From Lachnospiraceae bacterium (GTDB lineage: Bacteria; Bacillota; Clostridia; Lachnospirales; Lachnospiraceae), in the NCBI GenBank assembly GCA_009774585.1, contig VSOA01000051.1:1-17132 (forward strand): DNA of 17,132 nucleotides. Reading direction: 5' to 3'. Below the pieces are notes generated by a model. It was not told the DNA's origin. It did not search any database and saw only the letters and a list, made by a program, of their open reading frames with translations. A program made the position numbers and the translations under genes. Shown one piece after another: positions 7,801-14,970 of the stretch (the first letter of the stretch is position 1; each line of letters begins with the position of its first letter).

Positions 7801-7862
7801 GTAGTTGTCACCGCCTTGTCTACATTTTGATTTGTGGTATTATTATCAAATGTTATCTTCAT
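4815..7862 (-). CDS. Large flagellar-locus protein with FliK-like C-terminal domain (DUF6240-like)
   Basis: 1015 residues from ATG at 7862, with GGAG eight bases upstream. The frame is open to a GTG at 8015, but that start lies upstream of the predicted sigma-28 transcript start. No signal peptide or membrane segment. Mostly charged, helical, repeated motifs of the type 'xLTPExAKxLNQLG', 'LTKENVQEAKKAYDKA', 'VTANNLAAANMLM', suggesting a series of similar helical units. The C-terminal part (about 881-985) has alternating strands (IPVEIHGEMTAIHLKIL, KVKATLSTERYGDVAAQFTIKN) followed by LQERLRSAMNGFSENG. This resembles the C-terminal domain of the hook-length protein FliK. Its position directly before flagellin supports a flagellar role. 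I recall such clostridial proteins as DUF6240, but cannot confirm it here. Confidence 0.7.
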   Translation of the reverse strand: MKITFDNNTTNQNVDKAVTTTYRDTHTEKANRTGAFALDISGTVMDNSAYKGQGRTAEEVMQDAGQIDVAAQRDYMTVMSNTMSEEDYGRMVKDGYQVGDMDIEEVVTIVDTIKAELMKGGTQVIGYTDQLDMATLEEITGSEVFAKELADQFAKRDIPLTKENVQEAKKAYDKAMELQDMTEGATKYMVENHRQPTINNLYLAEHSSTADGDRQGRGYYADGPGYYAKKAEDYNWQQLRPQMEKVLEEAGLEISEETLDNAKWLIEKGVPLTPEAAKILNQLGHLSFPQDEKKVLTAIASAIADGKSAGEANFADDKSSMEKAAEYVERFAQIPDEAVDQTVADRKELTLVNLEAAKEGLQNQSVQADKNTMPDDGTGKEAAVDYAETSTNPENITARRQLEEIRLMMTIEVNRKLLESGYSIDTTDLEQLVDALKQIEAQQKQLLFGESDIDKATEKAALYEQTRTKTAEIPYMPIDIAGRFKVTDEDFTLDQVHIEGSALRDRYEQAGEKYETWMTSTRADLGDSIKKAFRNVDDILEDMDMELNEENRRAVRILGYNQMKLTRENIMSVRASAMELHRVIDKMTPAAVLQTIRDGKNPLEMTIPELNEYLDSIPYGKEQETEKYSKFLYKLDKNKAITEEERTAYIGIYRMFRQFEKTDDAAVGALMNMGAEISFKNMLSAVRSSKRSGMDFMVDDAFDGIDAVKKGMSITAQIETGFRKYYRDIVGDIADRMAKQDASVEKEYQQEQVQEYRQSCEVDDAVIEELLHNKQPVTANNLAAANMLMNSHGALYKKLKEYTSSDNEDIVKDAIAHLQEALTDKDSAQAAYEEMQQAYEEVLEEAQYDEGITYVDLKAIQSCHKQLTLAGNLAKEENYQIPVEIHGEMTAIHLKILHGNEDGGKVKATLSTERYGDVAAQFTIKNHKVSGYIACATPEGTEALQEQSNGLQERLRSAMNGFSENGMELDKVGVVHSSELDLNAFQAEETPETSESAQTADLYRIAKAFISAITE

Positions 7863-7932
7863 ACAAATACTCCATGTAGTAGGTTTCGCTTCCCCATATA
7901 AGAAAAGGGAAATGTATTTACATTCACCCTTT

Positions 7933-7959
7933 ATTTCGGCATGGTTTATTGAATTCTTA
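7933..7959 (-). promoter_or_regulatory. Sigma-28 (SigD) promoter of the flagellin operon
   Basis: On the minus strand TAAG (7956-7959), 15 bases, GCCGAAAT (7933-7940). The motility sigma consensus is TAAA, 15 bases, GCCGATAT, so three of four and seven of eight positions match. Transcript start would be near 7926, some 64 bases before the ATG at 7862. Confidence 0.65.
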
Positions 7960-7997
7960 ACCCCTGCGCCTAAATCCTCAGTTACGGCAGCAAATCC

Positions 7998-8039
7998 AAT
8001 AGGGATAAAACACACACTTATATGCGTTTTATCCCCATT
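7998..8039. repeat. 19-bp near-perfect inverted repeat with 4-base loop
   Basis: AATAGGGATAAAACACACA (7998-8016), CTTA, TATGCGTTTTATCCCCATT (8021-8039). On the minus strand it forms 19 pairs, three of them G-T, with a perfect 10-bp block GGGATAAAAC/GTTTTATCCC. It lies between the end of glgB and the sigma-28 promoter. No T-tract follows on either strand, so it is not a standard terminator. Confidence 0.6.
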
Positions 8040-8090
8040 ATACTATTTTATTTCATTATTCCGTTTATATTTATGTTCCATGTTAATTAA

Positions 8091-10028
8091 TTAAAACACA
8101 AACATCGCAGCCGTATACGGCGGCAGATCAAATGAAATATTGTAATTCTTGTAATTACACGTTCCTTTGACCGCATTAATCTCCGCCGGAATTTCATGTC
8201 CGTTACCGCCGAACCGCTTATCATCACTGTTTAAAAGCAGCTTGTATTTCTTTTTCTTCGGCACGCCTACCATATAATTCTCCCACATCATAGGCGTCAT
8301 GTTGATTACGAACATAATATTATTCTTACCTGTCTCATCTTTTCTGTAGAAGCTGTATACACTACGGTCAGAATCATCCGCATTGAGCCACTCAAAGCCG
8401 CTCCAGTCATTGTCTATCGAATAAAGTGCGGGGTATTTGCGGTACAGATTTAAGAGCTCCTTCACATATTCGTGCATACCCTTGTTCTGTTCCTCCCCAA
8501 GCAGATACCAATCAAGTTCTCTCGCTTCGCTCCACTCTCTCTCTTGTCCGAAATCCTGCCCCATAAACAGAAGCTTCTTGCCCGAATGTCCGAACATATA
8601 TGTATAACCAAGGCGCAGATTCGCATATTTATCAACCGGATATCCCGGCATTTTGTTGACCATAGAACATTTCAAATGAACCACTTCATCGTGCGACAAC
8701 GGCAGAATATAGTTCTCGCTATGGTTATAGGTCATCGCAAAAGTCATGGCATAGTGGTTATTCTTGCGGAAATAAGGATCAAGCTTCATGTATTCGCAGA
8801 AATCATGCATCCATCCCATATTCCATTTAAAACTGAATCCAAGCCCGTCATCCTCCACCTTGCCGGTTACTTTCGGCCATGCGGTAGATTCCTCCGCAAT
8901 TGTCAGGAATCCCGGGTATGTACCGAGCACCACCGAGTTGAGATGCTTAAAGAATTCTATTGCCTCAAGATTCTGGTTGCCGCCGTATTTATTCGGCACC
9001 CACTGACCGTCCTGTTTGCCGTAATCCAGATACAGCATCGAAGCAACAGCATCCACACGGATACCGTCAATATGATATTCTTTAATCCAGAACAGCGCAT
9101 TTGCAATCAGAAAGTTCTTGACTTCATTCTTGCCATAATTAAAAATCTTCGTGCCCCAGTCCGGATGCTCTCCGATTCTCGGATCCGGATGCTCAAATAC
9201 GCACTGCCCGTCAAATCGTCCGAGTCCATGGGCATCCGTAGCAAAATGTGCCGGAACCCAATCCAGAATAACCCCTATCTTATTGCGGTGCAATGTATTG
9301 ATAAGATACATGAAATCATCCGGCGTACCATGTCTTGACGTGGGCGCATAGTAACCGGTCACCTGATATCCCCATGAACCGTCGAACGGATATTCAGCGA
9401 TACCCATCAGCTCGATATGGGTATACTTCATTTCCTTCAAATATTCCACCATTCTGTCTGCAAATTCCCTGTAATTATAGAAACCATCCGGCGTACCGTT
9501 CGGATGCTTCATCCAAGAGCCTATATGGCACTCATAAATCGCCATCGGCTCCTTATTGTAATCTTTACCGTCACGGCTTGTCATCCAAGCGCTGTCAGTC
9601 CATTTAAATTTACTGATATCATATGTCTTTGAGGCATTACCCGGACGCATTTCCGCATAATTTGCAAAGGGATCTGCCTTGTACAGCTTCTCTCCGTATG
9701 GGGTCTGAATCAGGAATTTATATAACTCGTTCTCTCCCACCCCCGGAACAAACAGTTGGTAGATACCGGAAGGTCCGATTTTCTCCATAGGATACATTTC
9801 TTCATCCCACTCATTGAAAGTGCCGATCAAGTGCACGGTTGCCGCATTTGGCGCCCAAACAGCGAAGAACATACCTTTCACGCCATCCTCTACGGAAGGA
9901 TGCGCGCCCAGCTTCTTATAGATATCATAATGCGTACCTTGTCCGAACACATACTGATCCGCCTCCGAAATAAAAACCCTGTTCTCTTCTACTTTTTTTA
10001 CTGTTTTTGTTTGTTTTTTTGCTGCCAT
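8091..10028 (-). CDS. glgB: 1,4-alpha-glucan branching enzyme
   Basis: Cytosolic GH13 enzyme that makes alpha-1,6 branches in glycogen by transferring alpha-1,4 glucan chains. 645 residues, the usual length. A CBM48-type N-terminal domain (about 35-140, with FAVWAPNAATVHLIGTFNEWD) precedes the catalytic barrel. Region motifs are intact: DWVPAHF, GIRVDAVASMLYLDY (nucleophile Asp, about residue 326), LTIAEESTAWP (acid/base Glu, about 379) and LPLSHDEVVH (transition-state Asp, about 447). The C-terminal beta domain ends PPYTAAMFVF. Start: ATG at 10028 is preferred because GGGGG lies ~9 bases upstream; ATG at 10034 would overlap that site. It follows the TPR protein by 26 bases and probably shares its transcript. 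No glgA, glgC or glgP is visible. Confidence 0.95.
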   Translation of the reverse strand: MAAKKQTKTVKKVEENRVFISEADQYVFGQGTHYDIYKKLGAHPSVEDGVKGMFFAVWAPNAATVHLIGTFNEWDEEMYPMEKIGPSGIYQLFVPGVGENELYKFLIQTPYGEKLYKADPFANYAEMRPGNASKTYDISKFKWTDSAWMTSRDGKDYNKEPMAIYECHIGSWMKHPNGTPDGFYNYREFADRMVEYLKEMKYTHIELMGIAEYPFDGSWGYQVTGYYAPTSRHGTPDDFMYLINTLHRNKIGVILDWVPAHFATDAHGLGRFDGQCVFEHPDPRIGEHPDWGTKIFNYGKNEVKNFLIANALFWIKEYHIDGIRVDAVASMLYLDYGKQDGQWVPNKYGGNQNLEAIEFFKHLNSVVLGTYPGFLTIAEESTAWPKVTGKVEDDGLGFSFKWNMGWMHDFCEYMKLDPYFRKNNHYAMTFAMTYNHSENYILPLSHDEVVHLKCSMVNKMPGYPVDKYANLRLGYTYMFGHSGKKLLFMGQDFGQEREWSEARELDWYLLGEEQNKGMHEYVKELLNLYRKYPALYSIDNDWSGFEWLNADDSDRSVYSFYRKDETGKNNIMFVINMTPMMWENYMVGVPKKKKYKLLLNSDDKRFGGNGHEIPAEINAVKGTCNYKNYNISFDLPPYTAAMFVF

Positions 10029-10054
10029 AAGCATCCGCCCCCATTACTTTTCTT

Positions 10055-12886
10055 TTAATAATGCATAAAATCTTTTTCCCGGAGTATAATCATGTCTTCC
10101 TCGTCATACCTCTTTGCCAGCAATATATCCATGAAATGCTTCGGTGTTTTCTTATTGGCATAATCAATTGCCTCATCAACCAGCTCTCTAACCTCTGCCA
10201 TGCTCACCTCGTGATCGCTTGTCTGTCTATCCGCAATCCTCGTATGAAGCGCCAAAACTCCAAATTCGTCAATTGAATACTCCTGCTCCTCCGCATACTG
10301 CTTCGCATAAGCGACCAGCGCCTCATCATCCAACGGCTCAATATCCACCCGCAGATTGATATTGTGGCTTAGTGCCGTATTATCCGCAAGAAGCTGATTA
10401 ATATTCTGCTTCCTGTCGATAATAATAAGCAAAAGTCCCATATTGTCTTTGTCAAGCACTTTAGAAATCTTAGCTGCCGTAGCCGGCTTTAACTTTGAAG
10501 CCTTCTCAATGATAAGCGCGCCGTTATCCAGCCGTCCGAAAGTCTCCACGACATCTTTCCTGTTTAAGACATTTGCGGATATCTTGGCTACTTTGCCCGA
10601 AAAATTATCATCGCTAAGCTGCATCTCCTTAATCAGCGCCTTTGCCAGCGTCAAGGTCGTAATTTCCTCCTCGCCGGTGATAATAACATTGCCGGTACAA
10701 GACGCCAGACTCATATTATCCAAAACATGTATCAGCTGCCTCTTAGATTTGCGATGATGTACGAATTGTCCGAAGAGCTCCATTTCCTCCGGTGTCAATT
10801 CACGGTCATGTATACTGTCCTCCGGCGTCTCGATACTCTGCTTTATCGGCTCATGCGCTGCTTTCGCTGTCTGCCGGACGGGATTTTCTTCTTCTCTCAC
10901 CGGTTCAACAACGTCCTCCTCAGCTTCCAGCACTTCTTCCGCTACAGGTTTTTCGATTTCTTCCGGTTCCTCAATATCGTCATCCGCCTCGCTCTGCGCT
11001 AATTCTCTCTCAAACTCTTTGACTGCCGCCGCTACATATTCTTCAACTTCCGGTTCACGTTTCCTGATCCCGCTTTCATCCTCGGGCAGAACAACCTTCT
11101 TAATCGCCGGTTTCTTACCAGAGTCTTTCATGATTGCAGCAACAAACGCTTTCTCTAACTCTTCTAACAGACCGTTCTTGGTCGCCTCGTCAAAGTCAGC
11201 AAAAAGATTGCCGGTATGATCCAGAATGCGCTGCTTTACTTCTTCCATACGCTTCTGCTTATTCGTCTTCTTCATTTCTTCCCACTCAGCCATAATATCC
11301 TCAATGCTGAGCTGTCCGGTAATCTGTTTCTCCACACGTTCTGTCTCCGGAACCACGAGACTGATCTGCCCGTCATACTCTTGAGACAAAATATTATCAA
11401 ACTTGGAAGGTTTTGTGTTAAGCGGCGTGAGGACACCCGTCCGGGCACCCGGAATCCTATCCGGCGCGAATGCCGCCTCCTGTCTTTGCGGCTGCACCGC
11501 GTCCTGCTTCATCTGCTCTAATATCTGCTGCGCGTCGTAAGACGCCGTATCTTCCTTGGCAATCTGTGCGCTGATTTCCTGCAGATCATCCGTGTCCATG
11601 CTCAATTTCTTGTTGGATTGTACACTATTCCTATCCGACACGGAGCGGCTCTCATCTGCCTCCGAAACTGCTTTGCCCGGAAACGCAATGACCGGAGCCT
11701 CTTTTAACTGTTCCTCCACTTCCGCAGGCTTAGGCAGCTCAACCGTCTCCTCCAAAAGCGGCGCAATCAATGATTCGGCAAGAGACCTTTGTCCGTCATC
11801 TTCCTCGTCTTCCTCTTCGTCCTGCGATATTCCATCGTCCGGCATCTCTTCATCTGAAGCTTCGCCTTCGTCCTCTTCAGAGACTTCTTCATCTTCATAA
11901 AGCGTCTCTTGTTGGGTGATCTGTTCTTCAATCAGCTGTCCATTCTCTCCGGAATATGTATTTTCCGGAACGAATAACGCTTCGTCACCCTCGGAATCCT
12001 CTTCTTCATCGCTCAGGATTTCTTTCATGCTCTCCGCAAGAGCCATCTGCAAATTAATCGTATTATACTGGCCTACATCAACAGTTTTCACTTCCGGCAG
12101 TTCCATTGTCGGCACGGCGGATATTTCCTGTTCATCCGCAATCGCTTCTTCACTTGTATGTCTGACCTTACCTGCTGCTCTTGTATCTCCCTGTATGCTG
12201 TCAATATCATCTTCATCTTCTTCCGGCAGTCTATCCTCCGTCGGGTCTTCGCCCGCCTTGCGCATTCTGATCCACTCGTCATATTTCACCTGCTGTTCCG
12301 CATTGAGCGGCGTATGCAGCGCTTTTAATTCCAATGCCTTGATGATATACTTGCCTTCACCGAACATGATGAACATTTCATCACATTCTTCTACACACTG
12401 GGTCGCCAAGCCGATTCTGTGATACAAATATGCCAGCTCATATGCCCATTTCTCGCGGTAATCGTGCTTCTTAAACTCTTTTAAGACTTCTATTCTTTCT
12501 TCCAGACTGACATCCTGCGCCTCGTAAAGACGATATTGCAGAATATATCTTCCGGTATCCTTCGGCGCAATCTGCACAAATTCTTTATAATATTCAATCG
12601 CCTGTACATACTCTTCCATTTTAATTGAAAGTTCACATAGAGAATACACAATCGACCGTGCCGTCGGGTGTTTCTCATAAGCCAGTAACATGATATCTTT
12701 GCTTTCACGGTATCTTCTGTTGATCTTATATAAATCACTGATTGTGCAAAGCATCATGACGCTTCTAACCCTGCGCCAATCAATTGTATCTGCTATTTTT
12801 ACGGCTTCTGCAAATTCACCCTCTGTAATTAATGCTTTGATTTCATCCGCCCGTATCTGGTATTCATACTTATCCAAGGTGCTCAC
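10055..12886 (-). CDS. TPR protein with acidic linker and degenerate CbbX/SpoVK-like AAA+ domain
   Basis: 943 residues, function unknown, predicted cytosolic. Residues about 1-210 are TPR-like helix pairs (EFAEAVKIADTIDW, YRESKDIMLLAYEKHP, EYVQAIEYYKEFVQIAP). About 215-720 is a long, Glu/Asp-rich, probably disordered region. Residues about 727-920 resemble a CbbX/SpoVK AAA+ module, but the key motifs have decayed. The Walker A position reads ITGEEEITTLTLAKAL (no GKT, 736-751), and the Walker B position reads GALIIEKASKL instead of FIDEA. The segment LLADNTALSHNINLRVDIEPLDDEALVAYAKQYAEE matches the 'NPGLRSRF ... FPDY ... ELL' stretch of that family. It is therefore likely a scaffold or regulator rather than a motor. 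Start ATG at 12886; promoter at 12974-13002. It is followed by glgB. Confidence 0.7.
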   Translation of the reverse strand: MSTLDKYEYQIRADEIKALITEGEFAEAVKIADTIDWRRVRSVMMLCTISDLYKINRRYRESKDIMLLAYEKHPTARSIVYSLCELSIKMEEYVQAIEYYKEFVQIAPKDTGRYILQYRLYEAQDVSLEERIEVLKEFKKHDYREKWAYELAYLYHRIGLATQCVEECDEMFIMFGEGKYIIKALELKALHTPLNAEQQVKYDEWIRMRKAGEDPTEDRLPEEDEDDIDSIQGDTRAAGKVRHTSEEAIADEQEISAVPTMELPEVKTVDVGQYNTINLQMALAESMKEILSDEEEDSEGDEALFVPENTYSGENGQLIEEQITQQETLYEDEEVSEEDEGEASDEEMPDDGISQDEEEDEEDDGQRSLAESLIAPLLEETVELPKPAEVEEQLKEAPVIAFPGKAVSEADESRSVSDRNSVQSNKKLSMDTDDLQEISAQIAKEDTASYDAQQILEQMKQDAVQPQRQEAAFAPDRIPGARTGVLTPLNTKPSKFDNILSQEYDGQISLVVPETERVEKQITGQLSIEDIMAEWEEMKKTNKQKRMEEVKQRILDHTGNLFADFDEATKNGLLEELEKAFVAAIMKDSGKKPAIKKVVLPEDESGIRKREPEVEEYVAAAVKEFERELAQSEADDDIEEPEEIEKPVAEEVLEAEEDVVEPVREEENPVRQTAKAAHEPIKQSIETPEDSIHDRELTPEEMELFGQFVHHRKSKRQLIHVLDNMSLASCTGNVIITGEEEITTLTLAKALIKEMQLSDDNFSGKVAKISANVLNRKDVVETFGRLDNGALIIEKASKLKPATAAKISKVLDKDNMGLLLIIIDRKQNINQLLADNTALSHNINLRVDIEPLDDEALVAYAKQYAEEQEYSIDEFGVLALHTRIADRQTSDHEVSMAEVRELVDEAIDYANKKTPKHFMDILLAKRYDEEDMIILREKDFMHY

Positions 12887-12939
12887 CTCATTACTGTATT
12901 CCCGTAACTATTCGGAACTCCGTACCGTATCGCTACAAA

Positions 12940-13019
12940 TTTTTCTACATAGTAACCCAATTATCACTGTTTAAGTTTACCATAGCCGCCTATCAATGTA
13001 AACAAAATATGTAGAAAAA
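12940..13019. repeat. 12-bp inverted repeat bracketing a promoter
   Basis: TTTTTCTACATA (12940-12951) and TATGTAGAAAAA (13008-13019) are exact reverse complements 56 bases apart, with the 12974-13002 promoter between them. A second dyad, GTTTAC/GTAAAC, overlaps the -35 and -10. The right arm also overlaps the T-tract of the rsmA terminator. Confidence 0.5.
12974..13002 (-). promoter_or_regulatory. Promoter of the TPR/pseudo-AAA gene and glgB
   Basis: On the minus strand TTTACA (12997-13002), 17 bases, TAAACT (12974-12979), with an upstream TG (TGG-TAAACT) making an extended -10. The start would be near 12967, about 80 bases before the ATG at 12886. Dyads overlap it (see findings). Confidence 0.55.
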
Positions 13020-13073
13020 AGCACCCCCATTCTGGTATCTTACTATCGAATATATACCAATATATGGAGATGC
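13015..13073 (-). terminator. Intrinsic terminator after rsmA
   Basis: On the minus strand GCATCTCCAT (13064-13073) pairs with ATGGGGGTGC (13021-13030) over ten pairs, two of them G-T, and is followed by TTTTTT (13015-13020). The loop contains a further small hairpin, TGGTAT/ATACCA. A separate AT-only hairpin (9 bp, 13095-13119) abuts the rsmA stop codon. Confidence 0.65.
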
Positions 13074-13119
13074 CTCAATATACAATCACTTTATATTGTA
13101 TTTATATTTCAAATACAAT

Positions 13120-13986
13120 TTACGTTCTTTTCTTTAACAGGCGATTTGCTAATTCGGAAAATTGTTCCAATGTCAACGTTTCGCCGCGTACAGATGTGGG
13201 CAGGCCCATTTCGGCAAGCGTCTCCTCCACCTGCTGTCGATTTATTGACAGATTTCCGGCATTTGCCAAGCCGTTCGCTAATGTCTTCCGCCTCTGGTTA
13301 AAAGACGCCCTGATCACGGCAAAAAGCCACGCTTCGTCATCTGCCTTCACAGGCGTATCCTCATAACGCGTCAGCCGGATTACCGCACTGTCTACATTGG
13401 GTCTTGGCATAAAACAGGCTGCCGGCACTTTTGTTACAATCTCGGGTTTTGCATAATATTGTACCGCTAGTGACAATGCGCCGTAATCTTTCGTTCCCGG
13501 TCCCACCTTCATCCTGTCCGCCACTTCTTTCTGCACCATGATTGTCACGCTATGCAAAGGCACATGCTTTTCAAAAAGTGTCATAATAATGGGGGTCGTA
13601 ATATAGTATGGGAGATTCGCTACTACCTTAACCGGTCGTTCTCCGCGTTCTTCCACGATTTTGTTGATATCCACTTTCAGAATATCATCATTAATAATCG
13701 TCACATTATCGTAATCAGCCAGCGTTTCATTCAGAATCGGAATAAGGTTCTTGTCTATCTCCACTGCAATCACTTCGCCCGCCTCCTCCGCCAGACGCTG
13801 CGTCAACGTACCGATTCCCGGTCCGATTTCTAATACGCAGTCATCTTTCGTAATCTGTGCCGCTTCAATAATTTTCTCCAATATATTGTTGTCTATCAAA
13901 AAATTCTGCCCGAATTTCTTCCTGAAATCAAACCGATGTCTCTCTATAATATCCGCCGTATTTTTTCTGTTCCCTAACGTTGCCAT
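13120..13986 (-). CDS. rsmA: 16S rRNA dimethyladenosine transferase RsmA/KsgA
   Basis: SAM-dependent methyltransferase that dimethylates the two adjacent adenines (A1518, A1519 in E. coli numbering) near the 3' end of 16S rRNA during small-subunit assembly. 288 residues, the usual length. Motifs: KKFGQNFL (24-30), SAM loop EIGPGIGTLTQ (53-63), acidic AVEID (74-78), NDDIL (99-103) and the catalytic NLPYYI (124-129). The C-terminal helical domain ends with the NQRRKTL and LSxEQFxxLAN-type blocks. Start ATG at 13986, five bases after GGAGG; the longer frame to 13998 would put that Shine-Dalgarno site inside the gene. It lies 64 bases after tatD and ends in an intrinsic terminator. Loss in other bacteria gives kasugamycin resistance. 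Confidence 0.95.
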   Translation of the reverse strand: MATLGNRKNTADIIERHRFDFRKKFGQNFLIDNNILEKIIEAAQITKDDCVLEIGPGIGTLTQRLAEEAGEVIAVEIDKNLIPILNETLADYDNVTIINDDILKVDINKIVEERGERPVKVVANLPYYITTPIIMTLFEKHVPLHSVTIMVQKEVADRMKVGPGTKDYGALSLAVQYYAKPEIVTKVPAACFMPRPNVDSAVIRLTRYEDTPVKADDEAWLFAVIRASFNQRRKTLANGLANAGNLSINRQQVEETLAEMGLPTSVRGETLTLEQFSELANRLLKKRT

Positions 13987-14050
13987 GCCGTCCTCCATGT
14001 TAGAACTTTAACTTGTCCTTGTCGTTTTCATTCTTCCGCCGTTCTTTATC

Positions 14051-14821
14051 TTACTCCGCAATTCGAAACAGCCTGCATGCATTTTCATAGGTGGCTTCCA
14101 CGACTTCTTCATAAGTAATCCCTTTAAGATCTGCAACCGCCTGCGCCACAGAAGGAAGATTCAACGAAGAATTACGCTTACCGCGGTTTGGTTCCGGCGA
14201 TAGGTAAGGACTGTCCGTCTCCAGCAGAATCTTCTCTAATGGAATATACTCTACCGCCTCTTTCAGCTTCTTGGAATTCTTAAATGTAATCACACCGCCA
14301 ATACCGAAGAAATAGTCCATATTGAGGTATTCCCATGCCAGTTCTTTCGTGTAAGAATAGCAATGAATCACGCCGCCAAGTTCCTCGGCATGAAGCGCCT
14401 TCATCATATCAAGGGTGTCCTTCGCGGCATCTCTTGAGTGAATGATAACCGGCAGCTTAACCTCCCTTGCCAATTCCATTTGTCTCTCAAACCATACTTT
14501 CTGAATCTCCGCCTCCGGCTCTTTCCAGTAATAGTCAAGCCCAATCTCTCCTACCGCCACTACCTTCTCATTCGCACACTGCTCGCGCAGCCATACAAAA
14601 TTTGCTTCATTCAGTGCAGCCGTCTCGCTCGGGTGTATGCCCATCGCTCCATAAATAAACGGATATTCTTTCATTAATTGAAGTGTTGCTTCACAGCTTT
14701 CAAGGCTTGCTCCTACATTGACTACCCTGCCGATACCATAATCTTTTAAAGATGTAAGTAGCTGCTGTCTGTCCTCATCGAACGCTTCATCATCATAATG
14801 CGCATGGCTTTCAAAAATCAT
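14051..14821 (-). CDS. tatD: TatD-family metal-dependent hydrolase
   Basis: 256-residue TIM-barrel metallohydrolase. Family members act as Mg-dependent DNases or exonucleases, and in the B. subtilis order the homologue (yabD) precedes ksgA. Metal ligands are visible: H6 and H8 (SHAHYDD), E92 (GEIGLDYYW), H128 (IIHSRDA), H153 (IHCYSY) and D203 (LETDSPYL). Start ATG at 14821, with AGGAG ~8 bases upstream. The upstream in-frame ATG at 14863 lacks a site and adds 14 atypical residues. It is cotranscribed with rsmA, but the M5 ribonuclease gene (rnmV) often found between them is absent here. Confidence 0.92.
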   Translation of the reverse strand: MIFESHAHYDDEAFDEDRQQLLTSLKDYGIGRVVNVGASLESCEATLQLMKEYPFIYGAMGIHPSETAALNEANFVWLREQCANEKVVAVGEIGLDYYWKEPEAEIQKVWFERQMELAREVKLPVIIHSRDAAKDTLDMMKALHAEELGGVIHCYSYTKELAWEYLNMDYFFGIGGVITFKNSKKLKEAVEYIPLEKILLETDSPYLSPEPNRGKRNSSLNLPSVAQAVADLKGITYEEVVEATYENACRLFRIAE

Positions 14822-14901
14822 TTTTTCTCTCCTCACATAACCTTCATAAAGACATTTTTTCATATATGTTAAAATTCATTAAAAATTTCTTAAAAAAACA
14901 C

Positions 14902-14930
14902 TTGCAATGCCGGAAACATTATACTATAAT
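14902..14930 (+). promoter_or_regulatory. Promoter of tRNA-Lys
   Basis: TTGCAA (14902-14907), 17 bases, TATAAT (14925-14930). Start is expected near 14937, ~34 bases before the mature tRNA. The -10 overlaps that of the opposing tatD promoter in a 13-base palindrome. Confidence 0.65.
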
Positions 14931-14946
14931 AACTCTTGCGTGTTAG
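14918..14946 (-). promoter_or_regulatory. Promoter of tatD-rsmA, sharing its -10 region with the tRNA promoter
   Basis: On the minus strand CTAACA (14941-14946), 17 bases, TATAAT (14918-14923). Four of six and six of six match. The predicted start is near 14911, about 90 bases before tatD. Confidence 0.45.
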
Positions 14947-14970
14947 AGAACATCCATTTTATGTTGATAT

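Noticed and set aside
7863..8015. Longer N-terminus of the large flagellar-locus protein from GTG at 8015
   Set aside because: It would begin upstream of the sigma-28 transcript start and within the 42-base inverted repeat; ATG at 7862 has its own ribosome site.
8472..9338. 288-codon open frame on the plus strand
   Set aside because: It lies fully antisense to glgB, has no Shine-Dalgarno site or family-like sequence, and arises from codon composition.
11556..12422. Serine-rich open frames on the plus strand
   Set aside because: They are antisense to the Glu/Asp-rich linker of the TPR protein; GAA/GAG/GAT codons read backwards give serine runs.
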